Source of the DNA: WHSP01 sp040905505
GTDB taxonomy: Bacteria; Gemmatimonadota; Gemmatimonadetes; Longimicrobiales; Longimicrobiaceae
Assembly (NCBI GenBank): GCA_040905505.1
Contig: JBBDRL010000044.1
Coordinates: 1-45,424, forward strand
Length of the DNA: 45,424 bases
Reading direction: 5' to 3'
The translations under genes were made by a program, and so were the position numbers. Below are positions 15,415-25,004 of the stretch, in pieces; the first letter of the stretch is position 1, and every line of letters starts with the position of its first letter. The notes under the pieces are model-generated. The model saw only the letters and a list, made by a program, of their open reading frames with translations, was not told where the DNA came from and did no database searches.

Positions 15415-16212
15415 TTACCGCGCGCGGTCGGATTCGCTGAGCACGGGCTCCAGCACTTCCCAGACGGTTTCCGCGATGATTCGATGGCCCTCGGCGCTCG
15501 GGTGGATCCCGTCGCCGAGGTTCAGCCCCCGTTCGCCCGCCACTCCCTCCAGAAGAAAGGGAACGAGCGGGAGATCGTTCCGTTCTGCAAGTCTCGGGTA
15601 GATCGATTCGAACTGCTGGCGATAGGGCTCGCCGAGATTCGGCATCGCGAGCATGCCCGCCAGGATGATGGGCGCTTCCGGATCCGCGGCGCGGATCCGA
15701 TCGATGATGTCCTGGATGTTCTGCTCGGTGGCGCCCGGGTCCGTACCGCGGAGCATGTCGTTGGCGCCCGTTTCGAGCACCACCACATCGAATGGCTGCT
15801 GAAGAAGCCATTCGATTCGCCGGAGCGCCCCGGCCGAAGTCTCTCCGCTGACACCCGCGTTTACGACCCTGAACGGCAGGCCGGCGCCTTCGATCCGCCC
15901 CGCGATAAGCAAGGGAAATGACTGCTCCTCCGGCAGTCCCAATCCCGCCGTCAGACTGGTGCCGATGAAGAGAACCGTGGGAGGTGCAGTCGTGGCGGCC
16001 ACACCTGGATCCGGCCTCCCCATCGCTTCGGGGGCGCCCGGCGGGACGTCCTCCACGGGCGAAGCTGCCGCGCTCTCCTCCCCGGCCACCACAGTTGAAC
16101 CGGCTGTCTCTCCGACGGTCCCCGACGAGTTGCTTTCCGGAGCGTCACAGCCGATCATCAATCCGACGATCAGCAGTGCAGCCAGGCCCTTCCCAGGTAC
16201 GGATATATTCAT
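15415..16212 (-). CDS. SGNH/GDSL arylesterase (TesA-like), lipoprotein
   Basis: The 265-residue protein has a signal peptide with a lipobox (IVGLMIGC, Cys22), a low-complexity acidic linker (25-75), and a TesA-type SGNH hydrolase: FIGTSLTAG (nucleophile Ser block), NAGVSGETSAG (Gly), ETGANDML (Asn) and DGIHPSAEGH (Asp/His). It should hydrolyse acyl or aryl esters or thioesters in the periplasm. The ATG start (16210-16212) overlaps the ATG of the divergent ABC gene within CATG. The pairing matches the tesA-ybbA-ybbP order of enterobacteria. Confidence 0.9.
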   Translation of the reverse strand: MNISVPGKGLAALLIVGLMIGCDAPESNSSGTVGETAGSTVVAGEESAAASPVEDVPPGAPEAMGRPDPGVAATTAPPTVLFIGTSLTAGLGLPEEQSFPLLIAGRIEGAGLPFRVVNAGVSGETSAGALRRIEWLLQQPFDVVVLETGANDMLRGTDPGATEQNIQDIIDRIRAADPEAPIILAGMLAMPNLGEPYRQQFESIYPRLAERNDLPLVPFLLEGVAGERGLNLGDGIHPSAEGHRIIAETVWEVLEPVLSESDRAR

Positions 16213-16888
16213 GCTGGTAGCGACGGGTCTAGAAAAAACCTACCGCAGCGGCGAACGCGCGCTGACGGTCCTCCGGGCGGTGGACCTCCATATCGGTGCG
16301 GGCGAGTTCGTGGCGATTCTGGGGCCGTCCGGGAGTGGCAAAACCACGCTTCTCGGCCTCCTCGCAGGACTCGATGCCCCCAGCCGCGGGACCGTACGGA
16401 TCGCCGACACCGACCTGGCGCCGCTCTCCGAGGACGAGCGCGCACGCTTCCGGCGCTCCACGGTCGGCTTCGTTTTTCAATCGTTTCAGCTCATCCCATC
16501 TCTTACCGCCCGGGAGAACGTTCAGGTCCCGCTCGAGCTCCGAGGCGACCGGGGCGTGGCCGAACGCGCTGGAGATCTCCTGACGCGTGTGGGACTCGGT
16601 GACCGGCTCGACCACTACCCCGCCCAGCTCTCGGGGGGTGAACAGCAGAGAGTGGCGCTCGCCCGGGCGTTCGTCAACGAGCCCCGCATCCTGTTCGCGG
16701 ACGAGCCCACCGGCAATCTGGACGCCGCGACGGGTGAGTCGATCATCGAGCTGATGGAGGAGCTGAACCGGGAGCGCGGGACCACACTCGTGCTCGTCAC
16801 GCACGATCCCGTGCTCGCGGATCGAGCACGGCGCACGATCCGGCTCGCTGATGGCGCGGTCGTGTCCGACACGGCCAACGGCGCATGA
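16211..16888 (+). CDS. ABC transporter ATP-binding protein (YbbA/LolD-like)
   Basis: The 225-residue ATPase has Walker A GPSGSGKT (38-45), Q-loop FVFQSFQ (88-93), signature LSGGEQQR (140-147), Walker B ILFADE (160-165) and the H-loop VTHD. This is the MacB/LolD/YbbA group that powers FtsX-type permeases rather than classical importers. The permease gene follows with a 4-base ATGA overlap. No good ribosome site precedes ATG 16211; the region is the start of the opposite tesA-like gene, so the two divergent genes share overlapping promoters or one is leaderless. Confidence 0.95.
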   Translation: MLVATGLEKTYRSGERALTVLRAVDLHIGAGEFVAILGPSGSGKTTLLGLLAGLDAPSRGTVRIADTDLAPLSEDERARFRRSTVGFVFQSFQLIPSLTARENVQVPLELRGDRGVAERAGDLLTRVGLGDRLDHYPAQLSGGEQQRVALARAFVNEPRILFADEPTGNLDAATGESIIELMEELNRERGTTLVLVTHDPVLADRARRTIRLADGAVVSDTANGA

Positions 16889-19458
16889 GGACGGGTCAGC
16901 TCCTCTCTCTGGCGTGGCGTGAGAGCCGCTTCGCCAGGCGGCGCCTATTCCTGTTCCTTTCGGCCATCTCGCTCGGCGTCGCCGCTCTGGTCGCGGTCCA
17001 GGGTTTCGCGTCGAACATGCAGCGAGAGGTTTGGAATCAGGCCAGGTCGATGCTCGGCGCCGACCTCCAGCTCTCGAGCCGCGAGCCGTTCGGCCCGTTG
17101 AGCGAGGAAGTGCTCGATTCGATCGTGCAGTCGGGCGTCGATGTCGCCCGGGTGACGTCGTTCGCTTCGATGGCGCGCCACCCCGGGAGCGGGGCCACGC
17201 GCCTCGTCCAGGTCCGGGCGGCCGAGCCGGGCTTCCCCTTCTACGGCACCATCGAGACGGCGCCCGCCGGCCGGTGGCAGACGCTGCACGACGGCCGCAA
17301 CGTAGTGGTGGATCCGGCACTGATGGTCGCGCTCGGCGCCGAAGTCGGTGATTCACTCGCGATTGGGGCCGCGCGTTTCGCAATTGCGGGCGAGCTCCGG
17401 CGCCTCCCGGGCGACGTGGAGGTCGCCTCCTCGTTCGCGCCCCGGGTCTTCATCCCGGCTGAACATCTCGACGACACGGAGTTGCTGGGGTTCGGGGCGC
17501 GCGTCGAGTACGAGGCGTTTCTCCGGATCCCCGACCCAGCTCTGGCCGAAGCGATCGATGACGACTACCGGCCGATCTGGCGAGCGGAGCGAGTTCGCGC
17601 CCGCACTCTGGAGGACCAGCAGGAGCGAATGGATGAGGCGCTCGGAAGTCTGGCGGGATACCTCGGTCTGGTCGGCGTCTTTGCCCTGCTCCTCGGAGGA
17701 ATCGGCGTCGCCAGTGCCATGAGCGCCTACATGGCGAGGAAGGCCGACGGGATCGCGGTCCTTCGCTGCATCGGCGCCACCTCCCGCCAGGTTTTCGGCG
17801 TCTATCTGGTCCAGGCCGCGGCTATGGGCCTGGCCGGCGCCGCCGTCGGCGTGATCCTCGGCGGGATCGTACAGTGGAGCCTGCCACGTATGCTCGCCGG
17901 GTTGCTCCCCGTGGACGTCCAGATCCGCCTGGACGGTATCGCGGTCCTGACCGGCCTTCTGGTCGGTACGTGGGCCGCCGTCGTCTTCGCCGTACTTCCG
18001 CTCCTTCAGGTTCGCAGCGTCTCTCCACTTAGCGCCCTGCGGCGGACGGTCGAACCGCTCCGGGTCCCCGCCCGGGATCCCCTGCGCTGGGCCGCGTGGG
18101 CCGCGCTCATCCTGAGCGTGCTTCTGCTGATCATGTACCAGACCCGGGAGGTGGACGTCGGGCTCTCGGTTGCCGCCGGTATCGGCGGGACACTGCTGGT
18201 TCTCTGGCTCGCAGCAGGCGGCGTCACGCGGCTCCTCCGGCGTTCGCCTCGCGGTCGCCTCCCGTACACACTGCGACAGGGTATCGCCAACCTTCACCGG
18301 CCAGGTAATCAGACGGCCACGGTCGTCCTCGCGCTGGGATTCGGGGTCTTTCTGATCGCGACGCTCGTATTGACGCAGGCGAATATTCTGCGGCCGCTGA
18401 TGGTCGATACCGAGGCGCGCGGCAACCTGATCTTCTTCGATGTGCAGGCGGACCAGGTGGAGACCGTCGAGCGGATGCTCGGCGAGCGCCGTCTGCCGCT
18501 CGTGCAGAGCGTCGCGCTCGTCTCCATGCGCGTCGCCGCGGTGAAGGGCGAGCCGACGGAGCGATTCACCGGCACGCGCGAGGAACTGGAGGCGCTGGAG
18601 GAGGCGGAGGACGATCAGCGAGGGCCGCGCGGCTGGGCGGTCAGGCGTGAGTATCGATCGACCTACCGTGACACACTGACGGCGTCGGAGGAATTGGTGG
18701 CCGGCTCGTGGTGGGGTGCGGAGCCCGGAGCCGAGGGTGCTCCATACGAGGTCTCGTTGGAGCTCGATGTCGCGGAGGAGCTGGAGGTGGAGATCGGCGA
18801 CCGGATCGACTGGGACGTGCAGGGCGTTCATGTGCCGACGGTCGTCACCTCCTTCCGAACGGTGGACTGGGCCCGTCTCGAGCCGAATTTCTTTGCCGTG
18901 TTCGAACCCGCCGCCCTGAGCCGCGCACCCCAGATGTGGATTCTGCTCGCGTGGGCCGAGGATCCGGAGATGCGCGCAATCATACAGCGGGACGTGGTCT
19001 CGACCTTTCCGAACGTATCCGCCATCGACCTGACGCTCGTCCAGCGAGCCCTCGACGACGTGGTGGGCCGGGTATCTCTGGTCGTCCGCTTCCTCGCGGC
19101 GTTCTCAGTAGCGACCGGATTCATCGTCCTCCTGGGTGCGGTCTCGACGGGGCGGTTGCAGCGGATCCGGGAGAGCGTTCTCCTCAAGACGCTCGGTGCG
19201 ACACGCCGTCAGATCGTATCCATCCTGCTCACCGAGTATGCTCTGCTGGGGGTGCTGGCGGTGGCGGTCGGACTGGGGCTGTCGCTCGTGGCCGGGTGGG
19301 CGCTCGCCCGTTTTCTTTTCGACGTGCCATTCGCCGCGGAAGCCCTGCCCCTGGGCATTCTGGCTATGGCCATCGCCGTGCTGAGCGCCGTGATCGGAAT
19401 TTCGGCGAGCCGCGAGGTGTTCCGCAGCACGCCGATGGAAGCACTTCGCGAGGAGTAG
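16885..19458 (+). CDS. ABC transporter permease with two FtsX domains (YbbP-like)
   Basis: The 857-residue membrane protein has an N-terminal helix (about 20-42) and a large periplasmic MacB-like core. A first FtsX block lies near 255-380 (LGGIGVASAMSAYMARKADG, LRCIGATSRQVF), then come paired helices, a second periplasmic segment, and a second FtsX block near 725-850 (VLLKTLGATRRQIVSIL). This double-FtsX plan is that of YbbP. With the YbbA-like ATPase it should form a mechanotransmission-type ABC system acting on envelope lipids or lipoproteins. The genes overlap by ATGA. The 3' end lies 6 bases from the stop of convergent tyrS. Confidence 0.92.
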   Translation: MRTGQLLSLAWRESRFARRRLFLFLSAISLGVAALVAVQGFASNMQREVWNQARSMLGADLQLSSREPFGPLSEEVLDSIVQSGVDVARVTSFASMARHPGSGATRLVQVRAAEPGFPFYGTIETAPAGRWQTLHDGRNVVVDPALMVALGAEVGDSLAIGAARFAIAGELRRLPGDVEVASSFAPRVFIPAEHLDDTELLGFGARVEYEAFLRIPDPALAEAIDDDYRPIWRAERVRARTLEDQQERMDEALGSLAGYLGLVGVFALLLGGIGVASAMSAYMARKADGIAVLRCIGATSRQVFGVYLVQAAAMGLAGAAVGVILGGIVQWSLPRMLAGLLPVDVQIRLDGIAVLTGLLVGTWAAVVFAVLPLLQVRSVSPLSALRRTVEPLRVPARDPLRWAAWAALILSVLLLIMYQTREVDVGLSVAAGIGGTLLVLWLAAGGVTRLLRRSPRGRLPYTLRQGIANLHRPGNQTATVVLALGFGVFLIATLVLTQANILRPLMVDTEARGNLIFFDVQADQVETVERMLGERRLPLVQSVALVSMRVAAVKGEPTERFTGTREELEALEEAEDDQRGPRGWAVRREYRSTYRDTLTASEELVAGSWWGAEPGAEGAPYEVSLELDVAEELEVEIGDRIDWDVQGVHVPTVVTSFRTVDWARLEPNFFAVFEPAALSRAPQMWILLAWAEDPEMRAIIQRDVVSTFPNVSAIDLTLVQRALDDVVGRVSLVVRFLAAFSVATGFIVLLGAVSTGRLQRIRESVLLKTLGATRRQIVSILLTEYALLGVLAVAVGLGLSLVAGWALARFLFDVPFAAEALPLGILAMAIAVLSAVIGISASREVFRSTPMEALREE

Positions 19459-19464
19459 TCCCGT

Positions 19465-20742
19465 TCAGAGAAGGCGGATGAGATGATTCTTCTTCTTGCC
19501 CTTACGCAGCAGCAGCACCTGGCCGTCGATCGCGTCGCTCGCGCGAACCACCTGGTCCGCGGCCTCCAGCCGATCGCCATTCAGGTATACGCCGCCCCCC
19601 GCGATGAGCCGTCTCGCTTCACCCTTGGAGCCCGCCACCCCGGATTCCGCGAGGAGGTCCACGATCGGGATCCCGTCGCCGGCGAGACGCGCCCGGGGAA
19701 GCTCGGTCGAGGGCACATCAGCGAAGACGTCGAGCAGTTCGGACGCAGCGAGCTCCTGCGCAGGGATGTCGCCGAACAGCACACCCGTCGCCCGCTCGGC
19801 ACGGGCCAGGCCGTCCTCCCCGTGCACAATGCGAGTTACTTCGACGGCCAGACTGCGCTGCGCCCAACGGCGTCCCGGATTCTCCTCGTGCTCCGCCAGT
19901 ACGCTGGCGATCTCGTCCAAAGGGAGAAAGGTGAAACCCTTCAGATACCTTCCCACGTCGCCATCGTCGGTGTTCAGCCAGAACTGATAGAATCGGAAGG
20001 GCGAGGTCCTCTCGGGATCGAGCCATACGGCCCCCGCCTCCGTCTTCCCGAACTTCTCGCCGCTCGAGGTCGTCACCAGAGGAAACACGATGCCGTGAGC
20101 CTGGCGCCCTCGCGTCCTCCGGATCAGTTCCATGCCGGCGGTGATGTTGCCCCACTGGTCGCTCCCTCCCATCTGCAGTGAGGTGCCGAAGCGATCCGAG
20201 AGCACGAGGTAGTCGTACGCCTGGAGCAGCATGTAGCTGAATTCCGTCACCGAGAGCCCTTCCTCCTGGTCCAGACGGCGCGCCACGGACTCCTTGGCCA
20301 GCATGTAGTTGACGGTGAAATGCTTCCCCACGTCCCGCATGAATTCGATGAGACCCAGTTCGCCGAGCCAGTCGTGGTTATCGATGACCCGGGCCGGATT
20401 GTCGCCGGTGAAGTCCAGGAGGCGACCGATCTGCTCACTGATGGCTTCCACGTTGGCCTGCACGAGGTCACGGGTGAGTAGCTGTCGTTCCTGCGACTTG
20501 CCGCTCGGGTCACCGATCATCCCCGTCCCGCCACCGACCAGCGCGATCGCCCGATGGCCGGCTCGCTGGAGGCGCGCCAGACCCAGTAGCGGCAGGAGAT
20601 GACCCACGTGAAGGCTCGCACCCGTCGGATCGAAACCCACATAGGCCGTGACCGGTCCCTCCTTCAGATGGGCTGCCGCCGCCTCGGTGCTACCGTAGAC
20701 CAGGTCGCGGGCAGTGAGATCTTCGAAGAAGTCGAATGGCAT
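19465..20742 (-). CDS. tyrS: Tyrosyl-tRNA synthetase
   Basis: The 425-residue class I synthetase attaches tyrosine to tRNA-Tyr. It shows HVGH (45-48, HIGH motif), VGGGTGMIGDPSGKS, the tyrosine pocket segment MLLQAYDYLVL, GGSDQWGNI and KFGKT (230-234, KMSKS motif). A C-terminal S4 RNA-binding domain spans about 363-425 (VYLNGDRLEA). The length is that of bacterial TyrS type I. ATG 20740-20742 is the natural start. It is a housekeeping gene, transcribed alone. Confidence 0.97.
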   Translation of the reverse strand: MPFDFFEDLTARDLVYGSTEAAAAHLKEGPVTAYVGFDPTGASLHVGHLLPLLGLARLQRAGHRAIALVGGGTGMIGDPSGKSQERQLLTRDLVQANVEAISEQIGRLLDFTGDNPARVIDNHDWLGELGLIEFMRDVGKHFTVNYMLAKESVARRLDQEEGLSVTEFSYMLLQAYDYLVLSDRFGTSLQMGGSDQWGNITAGMELIRRTRGRQAHGIVFPLVTTSSGEKFGKTEAGAVWLDPERTSPFRFYQFWLNTDDGDVGRYLKGFTFLPLDEIASVLAEHEENPGRRWAQRSLAVEVTRIVHGEDGLARAERATGVLFGDIPAQELAASELLDVFADVPSTELPRARLAGDGIPIVDLLAESGVAGSKGEARRLIAGGGVYLNGDRLEAADQVVRASDAIDGQVLLLRKGKKKNHLIRLL

Positions 20743-20976
20743 GATTGAAGCAGTCTTCCGGCGGCGTCGAGTTGCCGCGTGTCGGTTCAGGTCGCAACGA
20801 GAAAGCTATTTAACCAAGCGGGCGGCGCATACGCCAGGAAGCGGCGGATGATCGAGGGCGCCGCGGCCGACCCGAGCGCCCCCCACCATCTGAGGAACGC
20901 ATCCTGCGCCCGAAGTCCACTGCCGGCAATTCGCGTCCATGCCGGTAGCGCGGAGCCGGAAAGCTACGGAGGTTTG

Positions 20977-21480
20977 ATGTACAGCAATCGAGAAATGATG
21001 GAGAGCATTGTTCGTGGCGCTCTCGCGGGGCTCGCCGCGACGTGGGCGATGGGGAAGGTCACGACCTACCTTTACGAGCATGAGGACGAAGCCGCGCATG
21101 AGCGGGAGAATAGAGCCCGTGGAGGAAAGACCGCATTCGTCGTAGCCGCCGAAAAGGGCGCGAAGCTGCTCGACGTCGAACTATCGGAAGAGGCGCGGCC
21201 GAAGGCCGGCGCGGCCCTCCACTGGGCCGTCGGAGCGGGTGCCGGCGCAGTTTATGGCCTCTTACGAGAGCGAGTTCCAGGCGCCCGCGCCGGCTTCGGA
21301 CTTGGCTATGGCGCCGCGTTCTTCCTCGTGATGGACGAGCTCGGGACCGCTGCCCTCGGCCTCACTCCCGGGCCGCTGGCCTTCCCATGGCAGACCCACG
21401 CGCGCGGCCTGGCCGGCCATCTGGCCTTCGGCGCTAGTGCGGAGTTGCTCCTCAGCGTAACCGACCCGATCGCCCATTAG
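20977..21480 (+). CDS. Small membrane protein, DUF1440 (YagU)-like
   Basis: The 167-residue protein has helices near 8-25, 75-95, 103-125 and at the C-terminus, with the pattern ALHWAVGAGAGAVYGLL, MDELGTAALGLTPGP and FPWQTHARGLAGHLAFG. This matches DUF1440 inner-membrane proteins, linked to acid resistance in E. coli (YagU). The start is fixed by GGAGG (20968-20972) before ATG 20977; the frame is open further upstream without a ribosome site. It lies 24 bases before egtB and is probably the first gene of the same transcript. Confidence 0.7.
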   Translation: MYSNREMMESIVRGALAGLAATWAMGKVTTYLYEHEDEAAHERENRARGGKTAFVVAAEKGAKLLDVELSEEARPKAGAALHWAVGAGAGAVYGLLRERVPGARAGFGLGYGAAFFLVMDELGTAALGLTPGPLAFPWQTHARGLAGHLAFGASAELLLSVTDPIAH

Positions 21481-21504
21481 GCTCCCGACCCGCACACAGG
21501 ATTG

Positions 21505-22785
21505 ATGCCCAAGATGCTGACCGACGCACCCGAAGCACCGGCAGTCGACACTCTCATCGAAGACTTTCGTCAGGTTCGCCGGTCTACCGAAGCGCTCTGC
21601 GCGGGCCTCGCCACCGAGGACTTCGTCGTTCAATCGATGGAGGACGTCAGTCCCACCAAGTGGCACCTGGCCCATACGAGCTGGTTCTTCGAGACGTTCC
21701 TGTTGCGTCCTCACGCCGCCGGGTACCGCCCGCTCGACGACGCCTACGGCTATCTCTTCAACTCGTACTACGTTCAGGCCGGGGAACGGCACTGTCGCGA
21801 TCAGCGTGGCTATATCTCACGCCCGACGGTCGCCGAGGTGTTCGAGTACCGCCACCACGTCGATCAGGCGATCGAGACGATGCTCGAGAGCGCCGACGAG
21901 CCTACGCGACGCAACCTCCAGTCACTCATCACCCTCGGGTTGCACCATGAACAGCAGCACCAGGAGCTGATGCTTACGGATATCAAGCACGTTTTCTCCG
22001 TGAACCCGCTCCGACCGGTGTTCCGAGATCGGGAGGTCGAGAGCACGCGCGGATCAGCCCTGCGATGGTGCGGGTTCGACGAGGGCGTCTACTGGATCGG
22101 GCACGATGGCGATGGTTTCGCCTACGACAACGAACGCCCCCGCCACCGGCGCTTCGTCGAGGCGTTCGAGATCGCCGATCGCCTCACGACCAATGGGGAG
22201 TACCTCGAGTTCATGGCCGACGGCGGCTATCGCCATCCAGAGCTCTGGCTTTCACTCGGCTGGGCGACCCTCCAGGAGCGCGCTTGGACGGAGCCCTTCT
22301 ACTGGGAGCGGCGCGACGGCGAATGGTGGCTGTTCAGCCTGAGCGGAATGCGCCGGGTGGAGCCGAACGAGCCGGTCTGCCACCTCAACTATTTCGAGGC
22401 GGACGCCTTCGCCCGTTGGAGTGGCGCGCGTCTGCCTAGCGAGGCCGAGTGGGAGGTCGCGGCACATGGGGCACCGGTTGCGGGGAACCTCGTGGAAGCG
22501 GCAGCATTTCACCCCCGGCCCGCGCACGCCGGGGGGGATGGCCCGCGCCAGATGTTCGGCGACGTGTGGGAGTGGACCAGCAGTCAGTACGAGGCGTATC
22601 CGGGATTCGAGCCCGAGCCCGGCGCCATCGGTGAGTACAACGGGAAGTTCATGTGCAACCAGTTCGTTCTGCGCGGCGGCTCCTGTGTGACCGCGGCCTC
22701 CCACATCCGGCCCAGCTACCGTAACTTCTTTCCACCGGACGCCAGTTGGCAGTTCACAGGGCTGCGGCTTGCGAGGAACGCGTGA
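21505..22785 (+). CDS. egtB: Ergothioneine biosynthesis protein EgtB (hercynine oxygenase)
   Basis: The 426-residue protein combines an N-terminal DinB-like iron domain and a C-terminal SUMF1-fold domain. Iron ligands are visible in KWHLAHTSWFFETFLL and in LHHEQQHQEL (HxxxH), followed by YWIGHDGDGFAYDNERPRH, LPSEAEWEVAAHG and DVWEWTSSQYEAYPGF. EgtB joins hercynine to a thiol (glutamylcysteine or cysteine) as a sulfoxide using O2. The order egtB-egtD with a 4-base overlap is typical. No egtA, egtC or egtE is nearby, so a cysteine-using or short pathway is likely. TTG 21502 is an alternative start. Confidence 0.95.
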   Translation: MPKMLTDAPEAPAVDTLIEDFRQVRRSTEALCAGLATEDFVVQSMEDVSPTKWHLAHTSWFFETFLLRPHAAGYRPLDDAYGYLFNSYYVQAGERHCRDQRGYISRPTVAEVFEYRHHVDQAIETMLESADEPTRRNLQSLITLGLHHEQQHQELMLTDIKHVFSVNPLRPVFRDREVESTRGSALRWCGFDEGVYWIGHDGDGFAYDNERPRHRRFVEAFEIADRLTTNGEYLEFMADGGYRHPELWLSLGWATLQERAWTEPFYWERRDGEWWLFSLSGMRRVEPNEPVCHLNYFEADAFARWSGARLPSEAEWEVAAHGAPVAGNLVEAAAFHPRPAHAGGDGPRQMFGDVWEWTSSQYEAYPGFEPEPGAIGEYNGKFMCNQFVLRGGSCVTAASHIRPSYRNFFPPDASWQFTGLRLARNA

Positions 22786-23780
22786 AGATCGTTCGGGAGC
22801 ACACCGGGGCGGGACGGATGACGCTGCACGATTTCGAACCGACCCCGGATCGAATCTGCGAGGATGTTGCGCGGGGCCTCGCCCGATCGGAGAAGCGACT
22901 CCCATCCAAGTATCTCTACGACGACCGTGGTGCCCGCCTGTTCGAGCGCATCATGGAGCTGGATGTCTACTATCCGACCCGTACGGAGATCGGCATCCTG
23001 AAGCGGTCGGCCGCTCAGATCGCGGAGCGCCTCGGGCCGGCAGCAACCCTGGTGGAATTCGGAAGTGGCAGCGGTGAAAAGACGTGGATCGTACTGGAGC
23101 ATCTGGTCTCGCCCCGTGCATACGTTCCCGTGGACATCTCGCGAGCCCAACTGGTCGAGTTCGCCCGGCGCGTGGCCGAGGCGTTCCCCGCCCTCGACGT
23201 CGAGCCCGTCTGCGCCGACTACACGCGGGACTTCGTACTCCCCTCGGCGAACGGCACCTCCGATCGTTGCGTGGCATTCTTTCCCGGATCGACGATTGGC
23301 AATTTCGAGCCTGACGATGCGCGGACCTTTCTCTCGCGTACGCGTCGGCTTCTCGGCAGCCGCGGGCGCTTCCTGCTGGGGCTCGACCTTCGCAAGGATC
23401 CGGGGGTGATCGAGGCGGCATACAACGACCCGCAAGGGGTGACCAGGCAGTTCAACCTCAATCTGCTGGCGCGAATCAACAGGGAGTGCGGAACCGACTT
23501 CGATCTCGCGGCTTTTCGTCACCACGCATGGTTCGATGCGGATCACGGCAGGGTCGAGATGCGACTCGTCAGCGAGCTCGCACAGGCCGTTCACGTGCCT
23601 CCCCTGAACGAGGGCGACCCGCTGGAGATAAGCTTTGAGCGGGGCGACTTCATCACCACGGAATACTCGTACAAGTATGATCTGGATGATTTCGCAGGTC
23701 TGGCGGGTGAAGCCGGGTGGCGTCTCGACGAGGTCTGGACGGACGAGCGGCGCTGGTTCGCGGTGGTTCTTCTGCACTAG
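22782..23780 (+). CDS. egtD: L-histidine N-alpha-methyltransferase EgtD
   Basis: The 332-residue SAM methyltransferase makes hercynine (trimethylhistidine), the first ergothioneine precursor. Family marks are RLPSKYLYDDRGARLFE, the SAM motif VEFGSGSGEKT, PVDISRAQL, FFPGSTIGNFEP and TEYSYKYDLDDF. GTG 22782 overlaps the egtB stop (GTGA) and is preferred; ATG 22818 (MTLHDFEPTP) with GGGACGG upstream is a good alternative and closer to the usual N-terminus. The pathway gives an antioxidant thiol, fitting the redox-rich neighbourhood. Confidence 0.95.
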   Translation: MKIVREHTGAGRMTLHDFEPTPDRICEDVARGLARSEKRLPSKYLYDDRGARLFERIMELDVYYPTRTEIGILKRSAAQIAERLGPAATLVEFGSGSGEKTWIVLEHLVSPRAYVPVDISRAQLVEFARRVAEAFPALDVEPVCADYTRDFVLPSANGTSDRCVAFFPGSTIGNFEPDDARTFLSRTRRLLGSRGRFLLGLDLRKDPGVIEAAYNDPQGVTRQFNLNLLARINRECGTDFDLAAFRHHAWFDADHGRVEMRLVSELAQAVHVPPLNEGDPLEISFERGDFITTEYSYKYDLDDFAGLAGEAGWRLDEVWTDERRWFAVVLLH

Positions 23781-23846
23781 CCGGACGAGGCCGATCCGGC
23801 GTGGCCGGGGTCCCTCTGCGCTTCCCGCCTTTTTTCGCACGGGCGG

Positions 23847-25004
23847 ATGCTTTCCCCAGGATCTGTGATCGATCGGGCCTTCAGGGAGGCCGACGCCGCC
23901 TTCGACTGGTTCAAGCATCAGCTTCGATCTCGCCGGGAGCCGGGTTGCTACCACATCCAGCCGTACAGGGGATTCGGCACGGCGGACTCGATCACTGTGA
24001 GCGGCCGCGTCCTCGAAGGTGACAGCGTGCCGGCGGCGCGGCAGGACGATGCGCTCTTCCGGAACTTCTGGCACAGCGTTCGACGCCTGAGCAGTGACGA
24101 GGTGCCGCTCGCGACGGTTCGGGCAACCCGGGGACAGGAGTCCGTCACGGTCACGGCGGACTACGAAGGGTTCTTCTCGGTCGAGCTGCCGCAGCCGGAG
24201 GGAGCGCGCCAAGAAGGGCTCTGGCACGAGGTGGATCTCGAGCTGATCGACCCCGCACCGCAGACCGGCCCCGTCACCGCGCGAGGCCATTCGCTCATCC
24301 CGGCTTCGCAGGCGCGCTTCGGTGTGATCAGCGACATCGACGACACCGTCGTCCAGACCGACGTCGCAAACCTCCTGCGAATGGTCCGCCTCGTCCTGCT
24401 GACGAACGCACACACCAGACTCCCTTTCGAGGGGGTCGCCGACTTCTACCACGCCCTCCACCGTGGCGCCGGTGGGCCCCGGGTCAATCCTCTCTTCTAC
24501 GTCTCCAGCAGCCCCTGGAATCTGTACGATCTCCTTACCGAAGTCTTCGACGTCCATCGCGTCCCCTCCGGGCCCATGCTCCTCAAGGACTACGGCATCG
24601 CCCGCGACCTGCTGCTCTCACGCGGGCACGTCGAACACAAGCTCGAGGCGATCGCCCGTATCCTCACCACCTACCCCGGCCTTCCCTTCATCCTGGTTGG
24701 CGATAGCGGCCAGAAGGACCCGGAGATTTATCTGGAAACCGTTCGGCGGCATCCCGGCCGGATCTCCGCGATCTATGTCCGTGACGTGAGGCCAGACGAC
24801 CGCGACCGCGAGCTACACGACATCACCGCACAGCTCGCCGGACTGGGTGTCGAGATGATTCTCTCGCAGGATACGCTGGGCGCCGCCGAGCACGCCGCCG
24901 CCCGCGGCTTCATCGACCCCGAAGCCCTGCTCGCCGTCCGCGGCGGCCGCGCCGCGGATCGGGAGGCGCCGGGCGCTTTCGGGTCGGTGGTGAGGGGGAA
25001 GTAA
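23847..25004 (+). CDS. App1-type phosphatase (DUF2183 family)
   Basis: The 385-residue protein contains the App1 phosphatase signature ISDIDDTVVQT (Asp163, Asp165), a HAD-like DxDxT nucleophile motif. It is followed by FYVSSSPWNLYDLL, LLKDYGIARDLL, HKLEAIARIL and LVGDSGQKDPEIY. Yeast App1 is a Mg-dependent phosphatidate phosphatase; bacterial members are uncharacterised. Residues 30-150 form a beta-rich N-terminal domain usual in the family. There is no signal peptide. The stop TAA overlaps the left end of the inverted-heptad element at 25003. Co-transcription with egtD is possible (66-base gap). Confidence 0.85.
   Translation: MLSPGSVIDRAFREADAAFDWFKHQLRSRREPGCYHIQPYRGFGTADSITVSGRVLEGDSVPAARQDDALFRNFWHSVRRLSSDEVPLATVRATRGQESVTVTADYEGFFSVELPQPEGARQEGLWHEVDLELIDPAPQTGPVTARGHSLIPASQARFGVISDIDDTVVQTDVANLLRMVRLVLLTNAHTRLPFEGVADFYHALHRGAGGPRVNPLFYVSSSPWNLYDLLTEVFDVHRVPSGPMLLKDYGIARDLLLSRGHVEHKLEAIARILTTYPGLPFILVGDSGQKDPEIYLETVRRHPGRISAIYVRDVRPDDRDRELHDITAQLAGLGVEMILSQDTLGAAEHAAARGFIDPEALLAVRGGRAADREAPGAFGSVVRGK

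Noticed and set aside
17353..18831. A 492-codon minus-strand frame inside the permease gene
   Set aside because: Shadow of the double-FtsX permease, which has the right helices and overlap with its ATPase.
22716..24557. A 613-codon minus-strand frame across egtB, egtD and the App1 gene
   Set aside because: It is the shadow of three recognised plus-strand genes and has no family similarity.
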